Shown here: positions 10,532 through 22,922 of the stretch, one piece after another | Layout: the number at the start of each line of letters is the position of its first letter | How positions within the stretch are numbered: the stretch's first letter is position 1 | Origin: Megalobrama amblycephala | Taxonomy: Eukaryota > Chordata > Actinopteri > Cypriniformes > Xenocyprididae | Length of the DNA stretch: 64,000 nucleotides | Direction of reading: 5' to 3' | NCBI RefSeq assembly: GCF_018812025.1 | Contig: NC_063062.1 | Location: 36,966,728 to 37,030,727 of the forward strand | Notes under the pieces: generated by a model | Seen by the model: the letters and a program-made list of their open reading frames with translations, nothing else | Databases searched by the model: none | What the model was told of the DNA's origin: nothing | Made by a program: the position numbers and the translations under genes

Positions 10532-12519
10532 AGTGGGCTCAGTTTTTACAATTCTGCTAAAGACGGGATGTATTTTAACACTAAATGCAATAAAATGAGG
10601 TGCAACGATGCATGCTAGGTTTGGAGAAATAAATAGAAAATATTGTACTGAATTTTGCAGAATTATCTAAACAGAAGCAATAAAGTCATACAGGTTTGGA
10701 ACAATATGAGAGCAAGTAAATGATAACAATTTGGGTGAATTTTTCCTTTTAAAGAAGTTTCCATTGGCATTAACAATCATTCAGATGTGATTTGTTCACA
10801 GAAGAAGACCCAAAACCTGCTCAAATGTCAAACAGAAGTTAACGATTCTCTTAATTGTTCAGGACTTTAAAGGTATGCAGCAGAACGCACTGTACTATGT
10901 TGCCTCTATAGACAAAACTTCGTTTGACATTCACATGGACAAAGTGACCGGCGGTTGCGGCCCATCGGAGTGACTCAGCACATTTGCGCTTCATCTGTTG
11001 CTCTGCCCGTCCGTCCTCTCCACGTCAGCGCAAGCCCTGCACTGGCTATCCTTTATCAATGCGTGAGGGAATATTAAAGGCCAATGTGCCTCCGATGTTA
11101 AAAAAGCACAAGTCAAACGTCTGGATGAGGTCAACATGATGAAGCATCGAGGTAGGATCGTTTGAAAGCACCAGAACAGACGCATGCAAACTGGCTAACC
11201 GTCGGTTCAAGCTTCTGCCTTTGCTTTTGACCCTGCAGGGTGGGAATCAATTCGACACAAGCATCATGTTATATGATCTTGAGTCCTACAAAAGATGTGT
11301 CACTGAGATCTGTCAAGATTTCCAAAGGCTCTGTAAAATGAGGTTTGGCCTACAACAAATGCTATTAATGGCCTCAAAAAATATGTAGGCCCAAATTTAT
11401 ATTTGATATTTTATACATTGAATTGCATATGAAATATTGCTGAATCGACTTAAACACATTAATTTATACAATTTGCATGGGTTAAATCAAGTAAAATCAG
11501 CTCTTTAAGGTAACAACCACTTTTTATAGTGTGTGTAATGCAACACATATCTAGGCCTAAATGTGTATATATGGGTGCGGTATGATATCCTCCACAATGC
11601 ACTGATCTTTTGTCTGAGCATTGGTACCGTGTGGATGTTGAACTGAATTGAGCTGATATCTGGATCTGCTTTGACCACAGTGCTTCAGTAGTCATGGCCT
11701 TCACTGTAATACGATCAGCGCTACACAGATTAAAGAGCTACAGTTTCCTCCCTGCTGAAGGTCTCATTTGGAGATATCACTAATCTTTACACAGCTCTTC
11801 GTCTCTGTCACCATGCCTTTCAAAAGCCAAAAGTGGCACCGATGTCCTCCTCTTCCATATTCCCTGTCTCCGCTGACATCCCCATTAGGCCGCTCCAGTT
11901 GATAAATGCCATGCAGATTAGCGGAGGGGACGTCGGTCCTTAGGCTGCTCTCTCCAGATCGCTGCGCCCTTCATATCGCACTCGCTGTCTGAGCAGGCCA
12001 AACGTGCTGCAGTCTAATAGTTATTCATGAGGTTTTACAGTGACCTCGCACCGGACACGGAGAGACGGCGATACACGCGGCAGAGGTTTGTGACTGATAC
12101 ATCTTCATATAGAAATATTGAAGAGAAGGGAGAGATTATGAGTCAGCGGGAAGAAGGAAAAGCCTTTTAAAAAATCATTGAATTCATGTTGGCTTCATTT
12201 GATTTTGAAAAACTTTTATTCCATTTTCAAGAAAAGTTTCAAGTTAGTGGCTCAAAAAACTGAGTAAAAAGCAAGTAAAATGTATTTTCCTGAAAACCTT
12301 CATTATTATGTTCAGAAATGTTTTTTTTTTTTTTTTTATATTTATTTATTATTAGATTTTGTGAGATTTTATAGCCTAAACCTTGTCATAAAGAGGTCAA
12401 ATTATCTGATATTTTTATCGACTTGTTGACCTATTGAGAGCAATAAGGGTCTGAGGGTCTCTATGACATCATTTAATGTTTTAATGTAATTTTTTTTTTT
12501 TTTTTGAGTATAGTAATTT
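10532..12519. other. Low-repeat sequence with a MITE fragment and possible conserved elements
   Basis: 10683-10757 is another arm fragment of the palindromic MITE (CATACAGGTTTGGAACAATA). The segments 11030-11130 and 11860-12060 are single-copy and GC-balanced, with motifs such as GTTATTCATGAGG (near 12018), the texture of conserved non-coding DNA. T-runs lie at 12320-12338 and 12491-12505. No gene is supportable. Confidence 0.35.
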
Positions 12520-12595
12520 GAGTATATGAAATGAAAGTCTGAATATATGGAATGAAGGTCTGAATACATTGGATGAAACTTGAAACAGCACTTCT
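12520..12595 (-). repeat. Inverted fragment of the 21-bp minisatellite
   Basis: About three units (AGTATATGAAATGAAAGTCT then GAATATATGGAATGAAGGTC) are the reverse complement of the 13755-14885 array. The flank continues as the reverse complement of the array's left border (AAGTGCTGT near 13731-13739), so this is a detached, inverted start of the same repeat. Confidence 0.8.
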
Positions 12596-13054
12596 CAGGT
12601 GGAATGTCATCACAGAATTTACTGATATTTTGGAACTGATGTCTAAACGGTATCTCACCGATAAAAAGATGCAAATGGAAATGCAATCCTTAAAATGACA
12701 GGATATAGCCTTCAAAAACCTTTTCGTGTTGTTTGGAATATGACCAGCATTTGCCAAAATGTGTCTAGTTCAACAAAGTATTGGAAAATATCATGGAACT
12801 CAGAAGGCTACTGCTCTGATATCCAGGGCTGGGAAGGTTACTGTTCACTACTGATTATAAAATACATGCTATTCATAACGCATTTTGTTAGATTACACAA
12901 GTTTTGTAACTTAATCTAAATACTTTAGAATACTGTGGAATACTAATAAGGTATGTAACATAAAGGGGCCACCAAACATAGAATTGAATTTTCCTCCACA
13001 TATCATCTCTACATCAGTTTTCTACAATATTTCCTAAAAAAATGCAATCAGAAA
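12596..13054. other. AT-rich spacer
   Basis: No gene. It separates the inverted fragment from the next repeat. A 74-codon plus frame at 12695-12919 has no recognisable features. Confidence 0.4.
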
Positions 13055-13411
13055 ATAAAAAAGAAAAGACGAAAAGAAAAGCTAATGCTCAAAAAGGCAA
13101 CACTGTGCATTAAGAGCTGGGGGGTGTAAACTTTTTGAATTGGAAGAACAGGGTAAATTTATACTTATTTTGTCTTCTGGGAAACATGTAATTATTATCT
13201 TCTGAAAGAAATTGGCCATGGAGGATTTTCTGAGGAACAGCAGTACAAACTACTATCACAAAACATGAATACACTCATGGATCATCCAGTAATGACAGAC
13301 AGTTAGGATTCAAAGGTACAATTTTGAATGGGGCAATTTTTATAAATTCAATCATTTTGTCTTGTGGAGTTTATGTAAACATCTGTTACGTGATTCAGGA
13401 CAGTACTAAAT

Positions 13412-13443
<32 letters not shown>
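13055..13443 (+). mobile_element. Diverged fragment of the Tc1-type non-autonomous family
   Basis: GCATTAAGAGCTGGGGGGTG, TTTTGTCTTCTGGGAAACAT and GGACAGTACTAAAT are landmarks of the family seen more completely at 60206-61045. No terminal repeats are visible. It ends in a pure A-run at 13414-13443. Confidence 0.6.
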
Positions 13444-13448
<5 letters not shown>

Positions 13449-13754
13449 CTTATAAATGTTGCGTATTCTGCAAGGGATATGAAACTTATGAGCAGAATTG
13501 TAGTTTAGGATGCTTTTTGCAGACTATCAGAGATAGGTTTTTGATTACATTAATGTTTAAATGAAATAAATGACATTAAAATTCAAAGTAATCACTTTGG
13601 TAATCTAAAATACTGAATAATGAAATACAGTTACTCAAGTTTTGTATTTTCAATATGTAACTAAGTTACATAGAGTCCATTGCTCCCCAACCCTGCTGAT
13701 AACAGGCATATAGTTATACGTTATTTAATAAGTGCTGTCAAATTTGCACTTTCT

Positions 13755-14885
13755 ATTGCAAATTTCGTTCCATATATTCAAGTTTAATTCCGTATATTCA
13801 ACTTTCATTCCACATATTCAGACTCTCATTCCAAATATTCGTTTCATTCAATATATTCAAGTTTCATTCAAAATATTCAAATTTTCATTCCATATATTCA
13901 AACTTTCATTCCATATAGTCAAATTTTCATTCCATATATTCAAACTTTCATTCCATATATTCAAATTTTCATTCCATATATTCAAATTTTCATTCCATAT
14001 ATTCAGACGTTCATTCCATATATTCAAACTTTCATTCCATATATTCAAATTTTCATTCCATATATTCAGACGTTCATTCCATATATTCAAACTTTCATTC
14101 CATATATTCAGACGTTCATTCCATATATTCAAATTTTCATTCCATATATTCAAACTTTCATTCCATATATTCAAATTTTCATTCCATACATTCAAACTTT
14201 CATTCCATATATTCAAACTTTCATTCCATATATTCAAATTTTCATTCCATATAGTCAAATTTTCATTCCATATATTCAAACTTTCATTCCATATATTCAA
14301 ACTTTCATTCCATATATTCAAACTTTCATTCCATATATTCAAATTTTCATTCCATATATTCAGACGTTCATTCCATATATTCAAACTTTCATTCCATATA
14401 TTCAAATTTTCATTCCATATATTCAAACTTTCATTCCATATATTCAAATTTTCATTCCATATATTCAGACGTTCATTCCATATATTCAAACTTTCATTCC
14501 ATATATTTAAACTTTCATTCCATATATTCAAATTTTCATTCCATATATTCAAATTTTCATTCCATATTTTCAAATTTTCATTCCATATATTTAAACTTTC
14601 ATTCCATATATTCAAATTTTCATTCCATCTATTCAAATATTCATTCATATATTCAAACTTTCATTCCATATATTTAAACTTTCATTCCATATATTCAAAT
14701 TTTCATTCCATATATTCAAATTTTCATTCCATATTTTCAAATTTTCATTCCATATATTTAAACTTTCATTCCATATATTCAAATTTTCATTCCATCTATT
14801 CAAATATTCATTCATATATTCAAACTTTCATTCCATATATTCAAACTTTTATTCCATATATTCAGACTTTCATTCCTTTTACTCA
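13755..14885. repeat. 21-bp minisatellite, about 53 copies
   Basis: The unit reads ATTCCATATATTCAAACTTT plus C, with common alternates CAAATTTTC and CAGACGTTC in the variable half. Because 21 is a multiple of 3, both strands stay open for hundreds of codons: the plus strand reads as a heptad (SFHIFKL) and the minus strand as a heptad (NIWNESL). Neither is a plausible protein. A duplicated block (about 14505-14640 and 14670-14820) includes the ATTCATTCATATATTC irregularity. The right flank holds the palindrome TGGCATGCCA at 14919-14928. Confidence 0.95.
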
Positions 14886-16237
14886 AACTTCATATTATAA
14901 ATACAATAATTTCCTAAATGGCATGCCATAATATATTTCTTTCAATATATGCGTATTGTATAAAGGTTGTCATATGACTGACCAAATGATACTGAATAAA
15001 GAAAGAACTGAAAGCAAGATGGCTGAACAGAACCAAAAACTCGTACCACAAAATCATTTAGGAGATGCATAGAAAAATTTTCATAATAAGAAGGCATTTT
15101 TGTTGTTTTTCCCCCATCTGAATTTTCCATTTAGCTGAATCTCCAAGAGATATACAAAGGAAAAGAAAAGTGAGAATGACAGCGCTGTGGAGAGCCAAGA
15201 TTACCGGCTGATAACAAAACCTTTGCTCCACCAGATTTACATCACACCAATAGCAAAAGCTGTCATTTCCATGCAAATATCTGTGAGAAAAAACAGAATA
15301 CCAGTCATCTTCCATATTTTGCATGCCCTTCCCTTTCAAGTCATGCTGTTTTATTTGCTTTTGCATGCTCGAGCATTCAAATTTCACATTCGGCGTTACT
15401 TTCGAAGGGCTTTTTCATAGAGTGTGTGCTCTCTCTCTCTCTCTCTCTCTTATGTTGTGAGACTGCTTGTCCTTTGGTTTCATCCACTTCACTGCTCCGC
15501 AGGGATACAGATGGCTGCGATAGCAGTCACATTTGGGTTGCTCAAGCCCTGATCATATGCCAAGCAGTGCGACAACCCCATTAATCTCCCTTATCAGTAT
15601 GGCAGTTCGAGCGAAGTCCCTGCACTGCGCACTTTGCATGGGGCCACCGCTAACCAACGGAGGTAGAATAAAGCTCGCTGATTTAGCACCGTCTCTGAAT
15701 TACAGCCAGTGTCACCTCGGCAGAATGGACATTCCCCTCGCTTCTGCTCTCGACCTCTCCGTTATTGTATTTCTTTCAAAACGCTTTCTGCTCCCCCTGA
15801 AACCAGCGGCTTGACAATTTCGTAATTTGTGTCGTGTGATAAAAAGCTAATTAACTTATAGAAGATGGCTTATCGCCTCCGCTCCTCCACACGAACAGCA
15901 GAATGACCTTGATAAAATCTGCCGAAGTGCATGTTGATTTTCTCAACTTGTGTGTGTTGTTGAAGCCATTGATATCGTACTGTTAGTCGGCATGATTAAT
16001 GGCATTGAGTGCTGAAGGATGTGAGAAGATGGCTTGGATAAAGAAAGCCTTGAGCCGTTATTGTCCAACGAGTGTTTTTGAGAACTGGAAGACGCTGCCG
16101 CTGATAATCTCTGTGGAGAATATTTGCAATGATGAACATGAGCAGGCCCGTCATAATGACGAAACAAACCTCAGGGATTATAAAATAATTTGACCACTTG
16201 AACTTGACCGATGAGAAATGTATTAAAATGATCTGAA
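14886..16237. other. Low-repeat region, strong candidate for conserved non-coding DNA
   Basis: Apart from a CT run at 15429-15450, the stretch 15480-16190 is single-copy with GC-balanced, motif-dense texture (for example AGCTAATTAACTTATAG near 15846 and TGATTAATGGCATTGAG near 15993). Open frames occur on both strands without codon-like bias or splice pairs. It is best read as a cluster of regulatory elements in a gene-poor locus. Confidence 0.35.
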
Positions 16238-16490
16238 ACACTTTAGTTTAGGGTCCAATTCTCACTATTAACTAGTTGCTGATTAGCATGCATTTCACTA
16301 GATATTGGCTGTTTATTAGTACTTATAAAGCACATATTAATGCCTTATTCTGCATGACCATATTCTACATCTCTAAATCAATAGCTAAACTTAACAACTA
16401 CCTTATTAACTATTAATAAGCAGTAATTAGGAGTTTGTTGAGGCAAAAGTCATAGTTAATAGTGAGAACTGGACCCTGATCTAAAGTGTG
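16238..16490. mobile_element. Palindromic non-autonomous DNA element, 253 bp
   Basis: The left end ACACTTTAGTTTAGGGTCCA with TTCTCACTATTAACTA is mirrored at the right by TAGTTAATAGTGAGAA, TGGACCC and CTAAAGTGT. The interior includes TTATTAGTACTTATAAAGCA. This arrangement is a familiar high-copy element in cyprinids. It has no coding capacity. Confidence 0.85.
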
Positions 16491-16590
16491 ACCAAATTAT
16501 CAATCCCCCTTTTTTATCTGTTTGTAGAAGTACAACTTTTCCTGAAACAAACCTACAGTTGTTACTTTAAAGAGCTATTTCTACCTGATT

Positions 16591-17287
16591 TAAAGGGGTC
16601 CTTGTTTATGATTTGACTTTTTTAACTTTAGTTAGTGTGTAATGTTGCTGTTTGATCATAAACGACATCTGCAAAGTTACGACGCTCAAAGTTCAATGCA
16701 AAGAGAGATATTTCCTTTTACAGAATTCACTTTTTAACTGCTGGTAGGGACTACAACAAGCTTCTTTCTGGGTTGGTGACATCACTAACCTTAAAATTTA
16801 CATAAACTCCGCCCCTGAGAACACACAACAAAGGGGGCGGGGCCATGTTGGGCTGCTTTAGAGAAGAGGAAGAGTTGTTGTAGTCGAGTGTTGTTGACAT
16901 GCCGTCATTTTACGCCGGACTGCTTCACAAACGAGGGTCAATTCAACACAAAAGATGAACATGACGGCACATGCTAGTGGATGAGTTGAATCAACTCCAC
17001 AGCAACTACATCAATGTATCCACTAACCATTCAGAAACGTCTAAAAGTTGTAACTTCTTCCTGAGTCTCTCCATCAGTGTCGACTCCGGTTTGAACAATG
17101 TAAGGCTGAACACCGTTACTGACAATCCTCATTTTGACTGCGTGAGATTCTCCAGCTTTGTTGTTGTTGAGCTGTTAAAGCTCCGCCCTCTTCTGGAAAG
17201 GGGGCGGGAGCAGCAGCTCATTTGCATTTAAAGGGACACGCACAAAAACAGGGTCTTTTTGCTCACACCCAAATAGGGGCAAATTTT
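16591..17287 (-). mobile_element. Family A cyprinid interspersed repeat, copy 2
   Basis: The reverse complement of copy 1, and the fullest copy here. It contains a GC-richer core with GGGGCGGGGCCATGTTGGGC and the segment 16971-17231. That segment carries an 86-codon open frame (starting MLVDELNQLHSNYIN) almost identical to 25845-26105. Conservation of the frame reflects conservation of the repeat; copy 1 does not keep it. The element ends in an A-run followed by AT repeats. Confidence 0.75.
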
Positions 17288-17308
17288 CCAAAAAAAAAAA
17301 AAAATAAT

Positions 17309-17310
<2 letters not shown>

Positions 17311-17373
<63 letters not shown>
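17311..17373. repeat. (AT)n microsatellite
   Basis: About 31 AT units next to an A-run at 17289-17304. Tyr/Ile-repeat open frames on both strands are artefacts. Confidence 0.95.
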
Positions 17374-17378
<5 letters not shown>

Positions 17379-19216
17379 ATATACACACATATCACATCAT
17401 GTCCACAGCTGTTTTAATTCACTCATGTTTATATGTGGCATTCACTATTTAATGACAAATGAATCAGCTGTTATATGCATGTGTCAAATACAGTAATATC
17501 TCATCCATGTATCTTCTATGGTCTGTGGAGCAGATTTAGATATCATGCTCACCACAGCAAGGTCAGTAGTAATTAGTGGACCTTCTGTGTTATGTAAGAA
17601 TCATTAAAACTAAACGATTTTAGTTCCTAGAAGAGGTGAACACTACTGCGATCCAACCCACAGAGGCCAGAGCGTGCCAACGGTGCTTCACAGAACACAT
17701 TTCCTTGGATACTTTTGTTTGCTGGATATATTGGGATTCTGCTGTCCATGCAGGAAATATATCTTTGTCTGCGATTTTGTGTCGTCTCGTTTAGCGCCCT
17801 ACGGCTTAGCTAGCTGAGCTAGCACAGGAAGGCCGGGAATAAAGGCCCATTTGTTTTAGTTAGGACTAGCACACAGGACAGCCATGGCACGGAGCTGGAC
17901 CTAAATAGCTTTTCAGCTGTGGAGACAGGCTTCAGGTATTTTTCACCAGCCACCGGGGGTTTAGTTTACAGTGACCTGGCTGGTGAATGATGCTCTTTTT
18001 CACCGCAAAGCCAGAGAGCAGATGCTAGCTAAATGAAAGGAACCATTCCTGGTGTTTTCTCTCTCCACAAGGCCTAATGTTGTTGCCACTCTTCCTTCAG
18101 AGATCGACATGTTATTTATTAATTCATTCACTGAGCCAAATCTGTCATTGACGTGATACTCGTTGTTTTTGTCCAGACCTGTTAATTAAAATAAATAAAT
18201 AAATAAATAAATAAATAAAACATTATGCATTTCTCATTAAATATTTTCTCAAGGAAAAAAAAACAAACAAACAAAAAAAGATATTAAAGACATTCATAAT
18301 CTTGAATCAGAATATCTTCCTCTTGCAGCATCTCTTCTCTTCTCTGATGATGAGGGCGGGGCAACCTGTCACTCACATGAGATCCACCAATAGCAAACCA
18401 CAACCATCCAATCAATTCCCCACAGACAAAATCAAGCCCCGCCCTACATTTGTTCTTGTTCCAGAAATGTTTCACTCGGATATATGGCACAATAGGGAAG
18501 AGAAAGCTAGTGGAACTTTTTTATTTTATTTAATTATTTTCTGAATTTATTGTATTTTGATATTTTTTCAAGGCATAAAGCAAAAAAGGCATGAAAACCC
18601 TCATACTATTTTATTATTATTTAGCAGTTTTATTTAAAAAATATATATAAATAAAAAAAAAAAAAAAAAAAAAAAAAGTAATGTGGTGCAACCGACATGG
18701 ATGAAAAGAAAAATTAAAACAGGAAATTATATCATACAGAAGAGCATCATAACTGTGAGTCAAGGTCAATAAGTCTATTAAAATATTAAATCATTTGTCC
18801 TATTTCTGGTCAGGATATTTCAGGTTGTAAAATGTCATGTGGTGCAAATCCCCCCCTAAGATTTGTATTATATTAAATGCAAATGTTTTTTAAAGCATTG
18901 AAAACATGAATAGAAAGAATACATTTCTATGAGCATTGCATTATTTTTTTTTTTATTTATTTTTTTTTTCCTTTTTAAAGCATGATTTCTAAAAGATTTG
19001 GACACTTTTATGCCATTGACCTGCATGTACAAACTGGCAGATATTGCTTTAGGCTTTGTCTCATTATGAGAAAGAGAGCACTTATGTAGACATATTATTT
19101 ATTTGGCAGCTTCCTTTTCTACATGCAAATTGCAGAAGAGGTGTTTCTACCTCCTGGCTAACCTCTGTCCAATGATGAATGAGATTTGCCCTTTTTTGCC
19201 AAGTGAACTAATGACT

Positions 19217-19217
<1 letters not shown>
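17374..19217. other. Mixed single-copy and simple-repeat sequence
   Basis: Contains (AAAT)n at 18187-18220, A-runs at 18653-18677, and T-rich sequence at 18944-18970. The part at 18340-18455 (GAGGGCGGGGCAACCTGTCA to CAAGCCCCGCCCTAC) resembles a cyprinid interspersed repeat. 17600-18060 is single-copy. No gene is supportable. Confidence 0.4.

Positions 19218-19263
<46 letters not shown>
19218..19263. repeat. (CA)n microsatellite
   Basis: About 23 pure CA units. Confidence 0.95.
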
Positions 19264-19265
<2 letters not shown>

Positions 19266-19673
19266 ATTCATTTGGGATATGCTCATCTAAACCTGTATTC
19301 TTCAAATCATCAGGATATCATAAACTGAAGACACCTATAAACTGCTGCCGAAGTGCTTTTATTGCACTATAGACCAGCTTTGATATCAAATGAAGCCACT
19401 TTGTAAACAGCACAATGATTTTAATGTGCTTTTTATTTGCTCATTAAGTTTCATAATGAATGTGTCATTAGGCTAATTTTGCGATTCCTCTTCATCTTGT
19501 GACTTGGGAGTAAGAGAGTTTGATTTAATGATTCTTTCATTCAAACTTCAGTAGCAAAAATGGCACTAGAGTTGATGAGTTTGATTGAGTTTCGTGAAAC
19601 TGTGTTATTAAAAAATGCTTTCTTTTGCATGTAAATGAAAATTATATATAAAAAAAAAAAAAAAAAAAAAAAA

Positions 19674-20162
19674 CCTCTTAATGCATTGCGTTTTCTTCTG
19701 GAGCATCAGTGAATGTTTGAACCTTTTTTAATATTTTAATAGTTGAGTTTGAGTCCCTCAGTTGTCCTCAGTGTGAAAAGACGGATCTCAAAATCATTCA
19801 GTCACTGCTGGAAAGGGTTCAAATATGCAAAAGATGCTGGAAAACTGAAGAAGTTTTGGGATCTGGAGGATTTTTTTAAAGAATATTGGGCAGTTTAACT
19901 GCTCAGGACAAACAAGAGACTCATAAACAACCATCACACAACAAACAAACAGTCGTGGATCATCAGGTAACCACACACAGTATTGAGATTGGGTCATATT
20001 TATAAATTCAGCTATTTCTTTGTCTTGTGGACTTTATGTAAACATCGTTTATGTAAAATATCTTACAAAAATGACATGCATTTTGTATGATCTCTCTTAT
20101 TTTGTTAAAATTATTCACATTTTCACAGATTCTGCAAGTGGTTCACATACTTTTTCTTGCAA

Positions 20163-20166
<4 letters not shown>
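19674..20166 (-). mobile_element. Truncated Tc1-type non-autonomous element
   Basis: The right end reads GTGGTTCACATACTTTTTCT then TGCAACTG, followed by TA, which is the terminal motif of the 60206-61045 element with GTTGCAAG in place of GTGGCATG. Internal landmarks include CAAACAAGAGACTCAT, CAGTCGTGGATCATCAGGTA and CCACACACAGTATTGAG. The left end is cut off at a 24-nt A-run (19650-19673). No transposase is encoded. Confidence 0.8.

Positions 20167-20250
<84 letters not shown>
20167..20250. repeat. (AT)n microsatellite
   Basis: About 42 TA/AT units starting directly at the TA target dinucleotide of the preceding Tc1-type element. The transposon either inserted into the array or its TA seeded it. 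Confidence 0.95.
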
Positions 20251-20255
<5 letters not shown>

Positions 20256-20367
20256 GAATTAAATATAATTTTACATATTTTGTCTGTCTGGCTACTGGGA
20301 CTGTTTGGTCAGAATATGGTTTTGAAAAAAAATAATTAATTAAATAAACAAAAAGAATAGATGAAAT

Positions 20368-20605
20368 AACACTTTACAATACCCTGTCATTGTAAATTAA
20401 CATTTACATGAACTTACACAATGAACAATACTTCCACAACATTTATTATTAATTTCAACATTATGTATGCATCATTTATGAATGAACAACTGCATTTTAT
20501 TAAATAACATTAAAAAGATTAATAAATGCTGTAAGGGATATATTACTCATGTTACTAATGCATTAATAAATGTCAGCAAATGAGACCTAATTGAAAAGTT
20601 TTACT
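20368..20605. mobile_element. Diverged palindromic non-autonomous element
   Basis: Starts ACACTTTACAATACCCTGTC and ends AATTGAAAAGTTTTACT. The interior has repeated AACATTTA, ATGAAC and TTATTAAATAACATTA motifs typical of a common cyprinid element whose ends are ACACTTTACAATAAGG-like. The arms are weakly self-complementary because of age. Confidence 0.6.
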
Positions 20606-21310
20606 AAACGATACCATCTAAAATACTGTCATGTCTAGTTTTGTGTCATGTCTTTTATTTTGTATCTGTTCACGTTTTCAATAAACTGGACATGGGTTCA
20701 AACTGCAGCTCTCCTTCAGTGGACTGATATGTTACAAATATATTTTAACTGCATGAAAGAGGGTATGCCATAAAATATTTCTATATCTAAACTTATGCTT
20801 CTCTTCTTGTGTCTTTCTTCATCAATCCCGTCTCTGTCTTTCGCAGAGTTTGCTCCGTCTTGCTCTACAGCTTCAATCTTCCCTTCATTCCTTCATTAGC
20901 GGTCGGAGCTGAGATTGACAATACTTCTCACTTATTCTGCAGGCTCATCTTTCGCTCTCTTACCACGCGACTCAATCACTGCCAATCAATTAACTGATAC
21001 TGTTAGTTTAACAGCAGCGATACGCTGACACACGAGTGCCTTCAAAAGTGCTGCTTTCTGTCGACCGAGCATCTGAATGATGAGCTAAACCTTACAGAGG
21101 GACTCAAATATGGCCGCCTCTGCTCTTTTAGTAAAGCTTCTGTGATTGAGGTTTGGAAAAAGCTGACAGATGAATATGAGGAAGAAGGAGAACTGAGCTG
21201 CAGTAGAAATGATAAGTGGATGAGTAGATATATTGATTTCTTTTGTATCTTGATCAATTGAAGAAAGCTTGGAGGAAACGTCATGGTTAGGTTGTTCACC
21301 AACGAGCCGA
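20606..21310. other. Single-copy sequence
   Basis: No repeat structure beyond short runs. The stretch 20800-21300 has open frames on both strands without domain-like content. A possible retroposon tail (AATAAACTGGACATGG) lies near 20680. Nothing further is supportable. Confidence 0.35.
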
Positions 21311-21314
21311 CACA

Positions 21315-21353
<39 letters not shown>
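21311..21353. repeat. (CA)n microsatellite
   Basis: About 20 CA units after CACACTA. The Cys/Val-repeat frame on the minus strand is an artefact. Confidence 0.95.
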
Positions 21354-21354
<1 letters not shown>

Positions 21355-21952
21355 TAATCATGCTATGCATTACAACTCCATAGAGAAAACAAGAGACATA
21401 AATACACTGTGTCTCTCTCCCACTCATTCTCTCTCCAAATAATATTGATACAGACTTGATAAAGTGCTTCTGTCAGAATGTATTACCCTCCTTGCGGTTT
21501 AGATGCAATAAATCACTTAAACACTTTCTCCAGTTTGCATCTCTAATGCTACAGGCTCATCAGTGCATGCAAACACTACAGTAATTTCAGCTAAAGAGAC
21601 GGATCGAAGCTCCAAACGCGAAGAAATCCTGAACTATGTGAGAGAAAATGCCTTATACTGTATGTAACTATGTGCAGATAATTATAAAAAGAACCCAGAT
21701 AACAGGGAATGTTCAGGTTCTCTCACAATTATGAATATATACATAATTTTTTCCATAGCAATTGCTTTGTGCATCAACCTTTTTTATGTCTGCCACTTAT
21801 TTTCAAGAATCAATGATTCAGTTTTTTTAATCTTACTACTTAGATTGCAAAGCTACAATCAAGATGTGTTTGTTAGTGTACACAGAGAATGCGATGTGAA
21901 AGATGCATGTAAATATAAATGTGATAAAGTCAGCGAGCTGTAACCGGTGAGA

Positions 21953-21955
<3 letters not shown>
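21354..21955. other. Single-copy sequence
   Basis: Low-repeat DNA with no supportable gene. The 70-codon frame at 21731-21943 starts with a hydrophobic run (MNIYIIFSIAIALCINLFYV), but nothing else supports it. Confidence 0.35.

Positions 21956-21998
<43 letters not shown>
21956..21998. repeat. (GT)n microsatellite
   Basis: About 21 GT units. Confidence 0.95.
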
Positions 21999-21999
<1 letters not shown>

Positions 22000-22691
22000 C
22001 TCCACACGTCCGCTCACATTTGCTCTCTGTGTCACGTACTCCTTGAAAAAGTCAACCTAAAGTGCTGAGAACTCAAATTTCTGCTTGAAGGCTCACTGTT
22101 AATCTAAAGCCTGATAAAAATTAATCATAAAATGAAATTAAAAAGCTGCCTAATTTATAGATTATATACATAGCAATCACAGATAAATGAACAGTGGCTC
22201 TTGTGCCTAATCTAATTTAACACATGGGCAAATATGTTTGACTGGGGTCTGCTTGTGGAGCGAAACCTGCTCTGTGTTAACCTGTTCACTCTCACCTCCA
22301 TTTTGAGCACAGATCTGAACGTAAATTATTGCACTTCATGAATGTTTGGAATAAAGACCTAAGCTTGGTCTCTTTTTAAATAAGATTCGCAATGCAAAGT
22401 TTACAAATTTGAAGGAAAAAAAAACTGATATAAAATCAAAGACATATATCTAACCAAATTGTGTTCCAAATTTCAAGTTGATATTTCAAAAATCAGATTT
22501 CACAAAAATCTTCCTTTTTTTTCACAGGACAAATTTTAGATTTCAAATGATACCTAATTCATGATGATTACTAAAACTGTGATAGGGAACATCAAATGTC
22601 AAATGATACTGTGTTACTAAATTGTGTATTGTTTTAGAGGATCTTTAAAATGTTAGCTAATCAATAACTATTATTTTTTATACCTCCCAAA
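21999..22691. other. AT-rich single-copy sequence
   Basis: I see no gene, tandem array or inverted element here. Confidence 0.4.
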
Positions 22692-22805
22692 GGACGTCTC
22701 GGTTACGTATGTAACCCTCGTTCCCTGAAGGAGGGAACAGAGGCGTCAGATCCCAATTCACTCGTTCAGTTCTGACATGACATTGAACGTGACCGACTGA
22801 AAGCT
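22692..22805. mobile_element. Fragment of a palindrome-rich cyprinid repeat
   Basis: Contains the palindrome GGTTACGTATGTAACC (22701-22716) followed by the hairpin GTTCCCTGAAGGAGGGAAC (22720-22738). This pair, beginning ACGTCTCGG, is a recurrent high-copy signature in cyprinid DNA (family recall). Only one end is present. Confidence 0.6.
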
Positions 22806-22922
22806 TAGGGAACTACTATATACAGGTTCATAATTAATGTGAACAATGCATTTGCTTCCATAACAATTATATTATTGAGAAAAAATGCATCAAAAAATTA
22901 ACTTTTAGTGTTTGGTTTGTCC

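Noticed and set aside
13732..14931. 399-codon plus and 263-codon minus frames with heptad periodicity, resembling a coiled coil or leucine-type repeat
   Set aside because: Both come from the same 21-bp satellite; simultaneous openness on two strands is an arithmetic effect.
16971..17231. 86-codon frame conserved at 25845-26105, suggesting a duplicated small gene
   Set aside because: The conservation covers the entire repeat (family A) including obvious non-coding parts, and copy 1 does not keep the frame.
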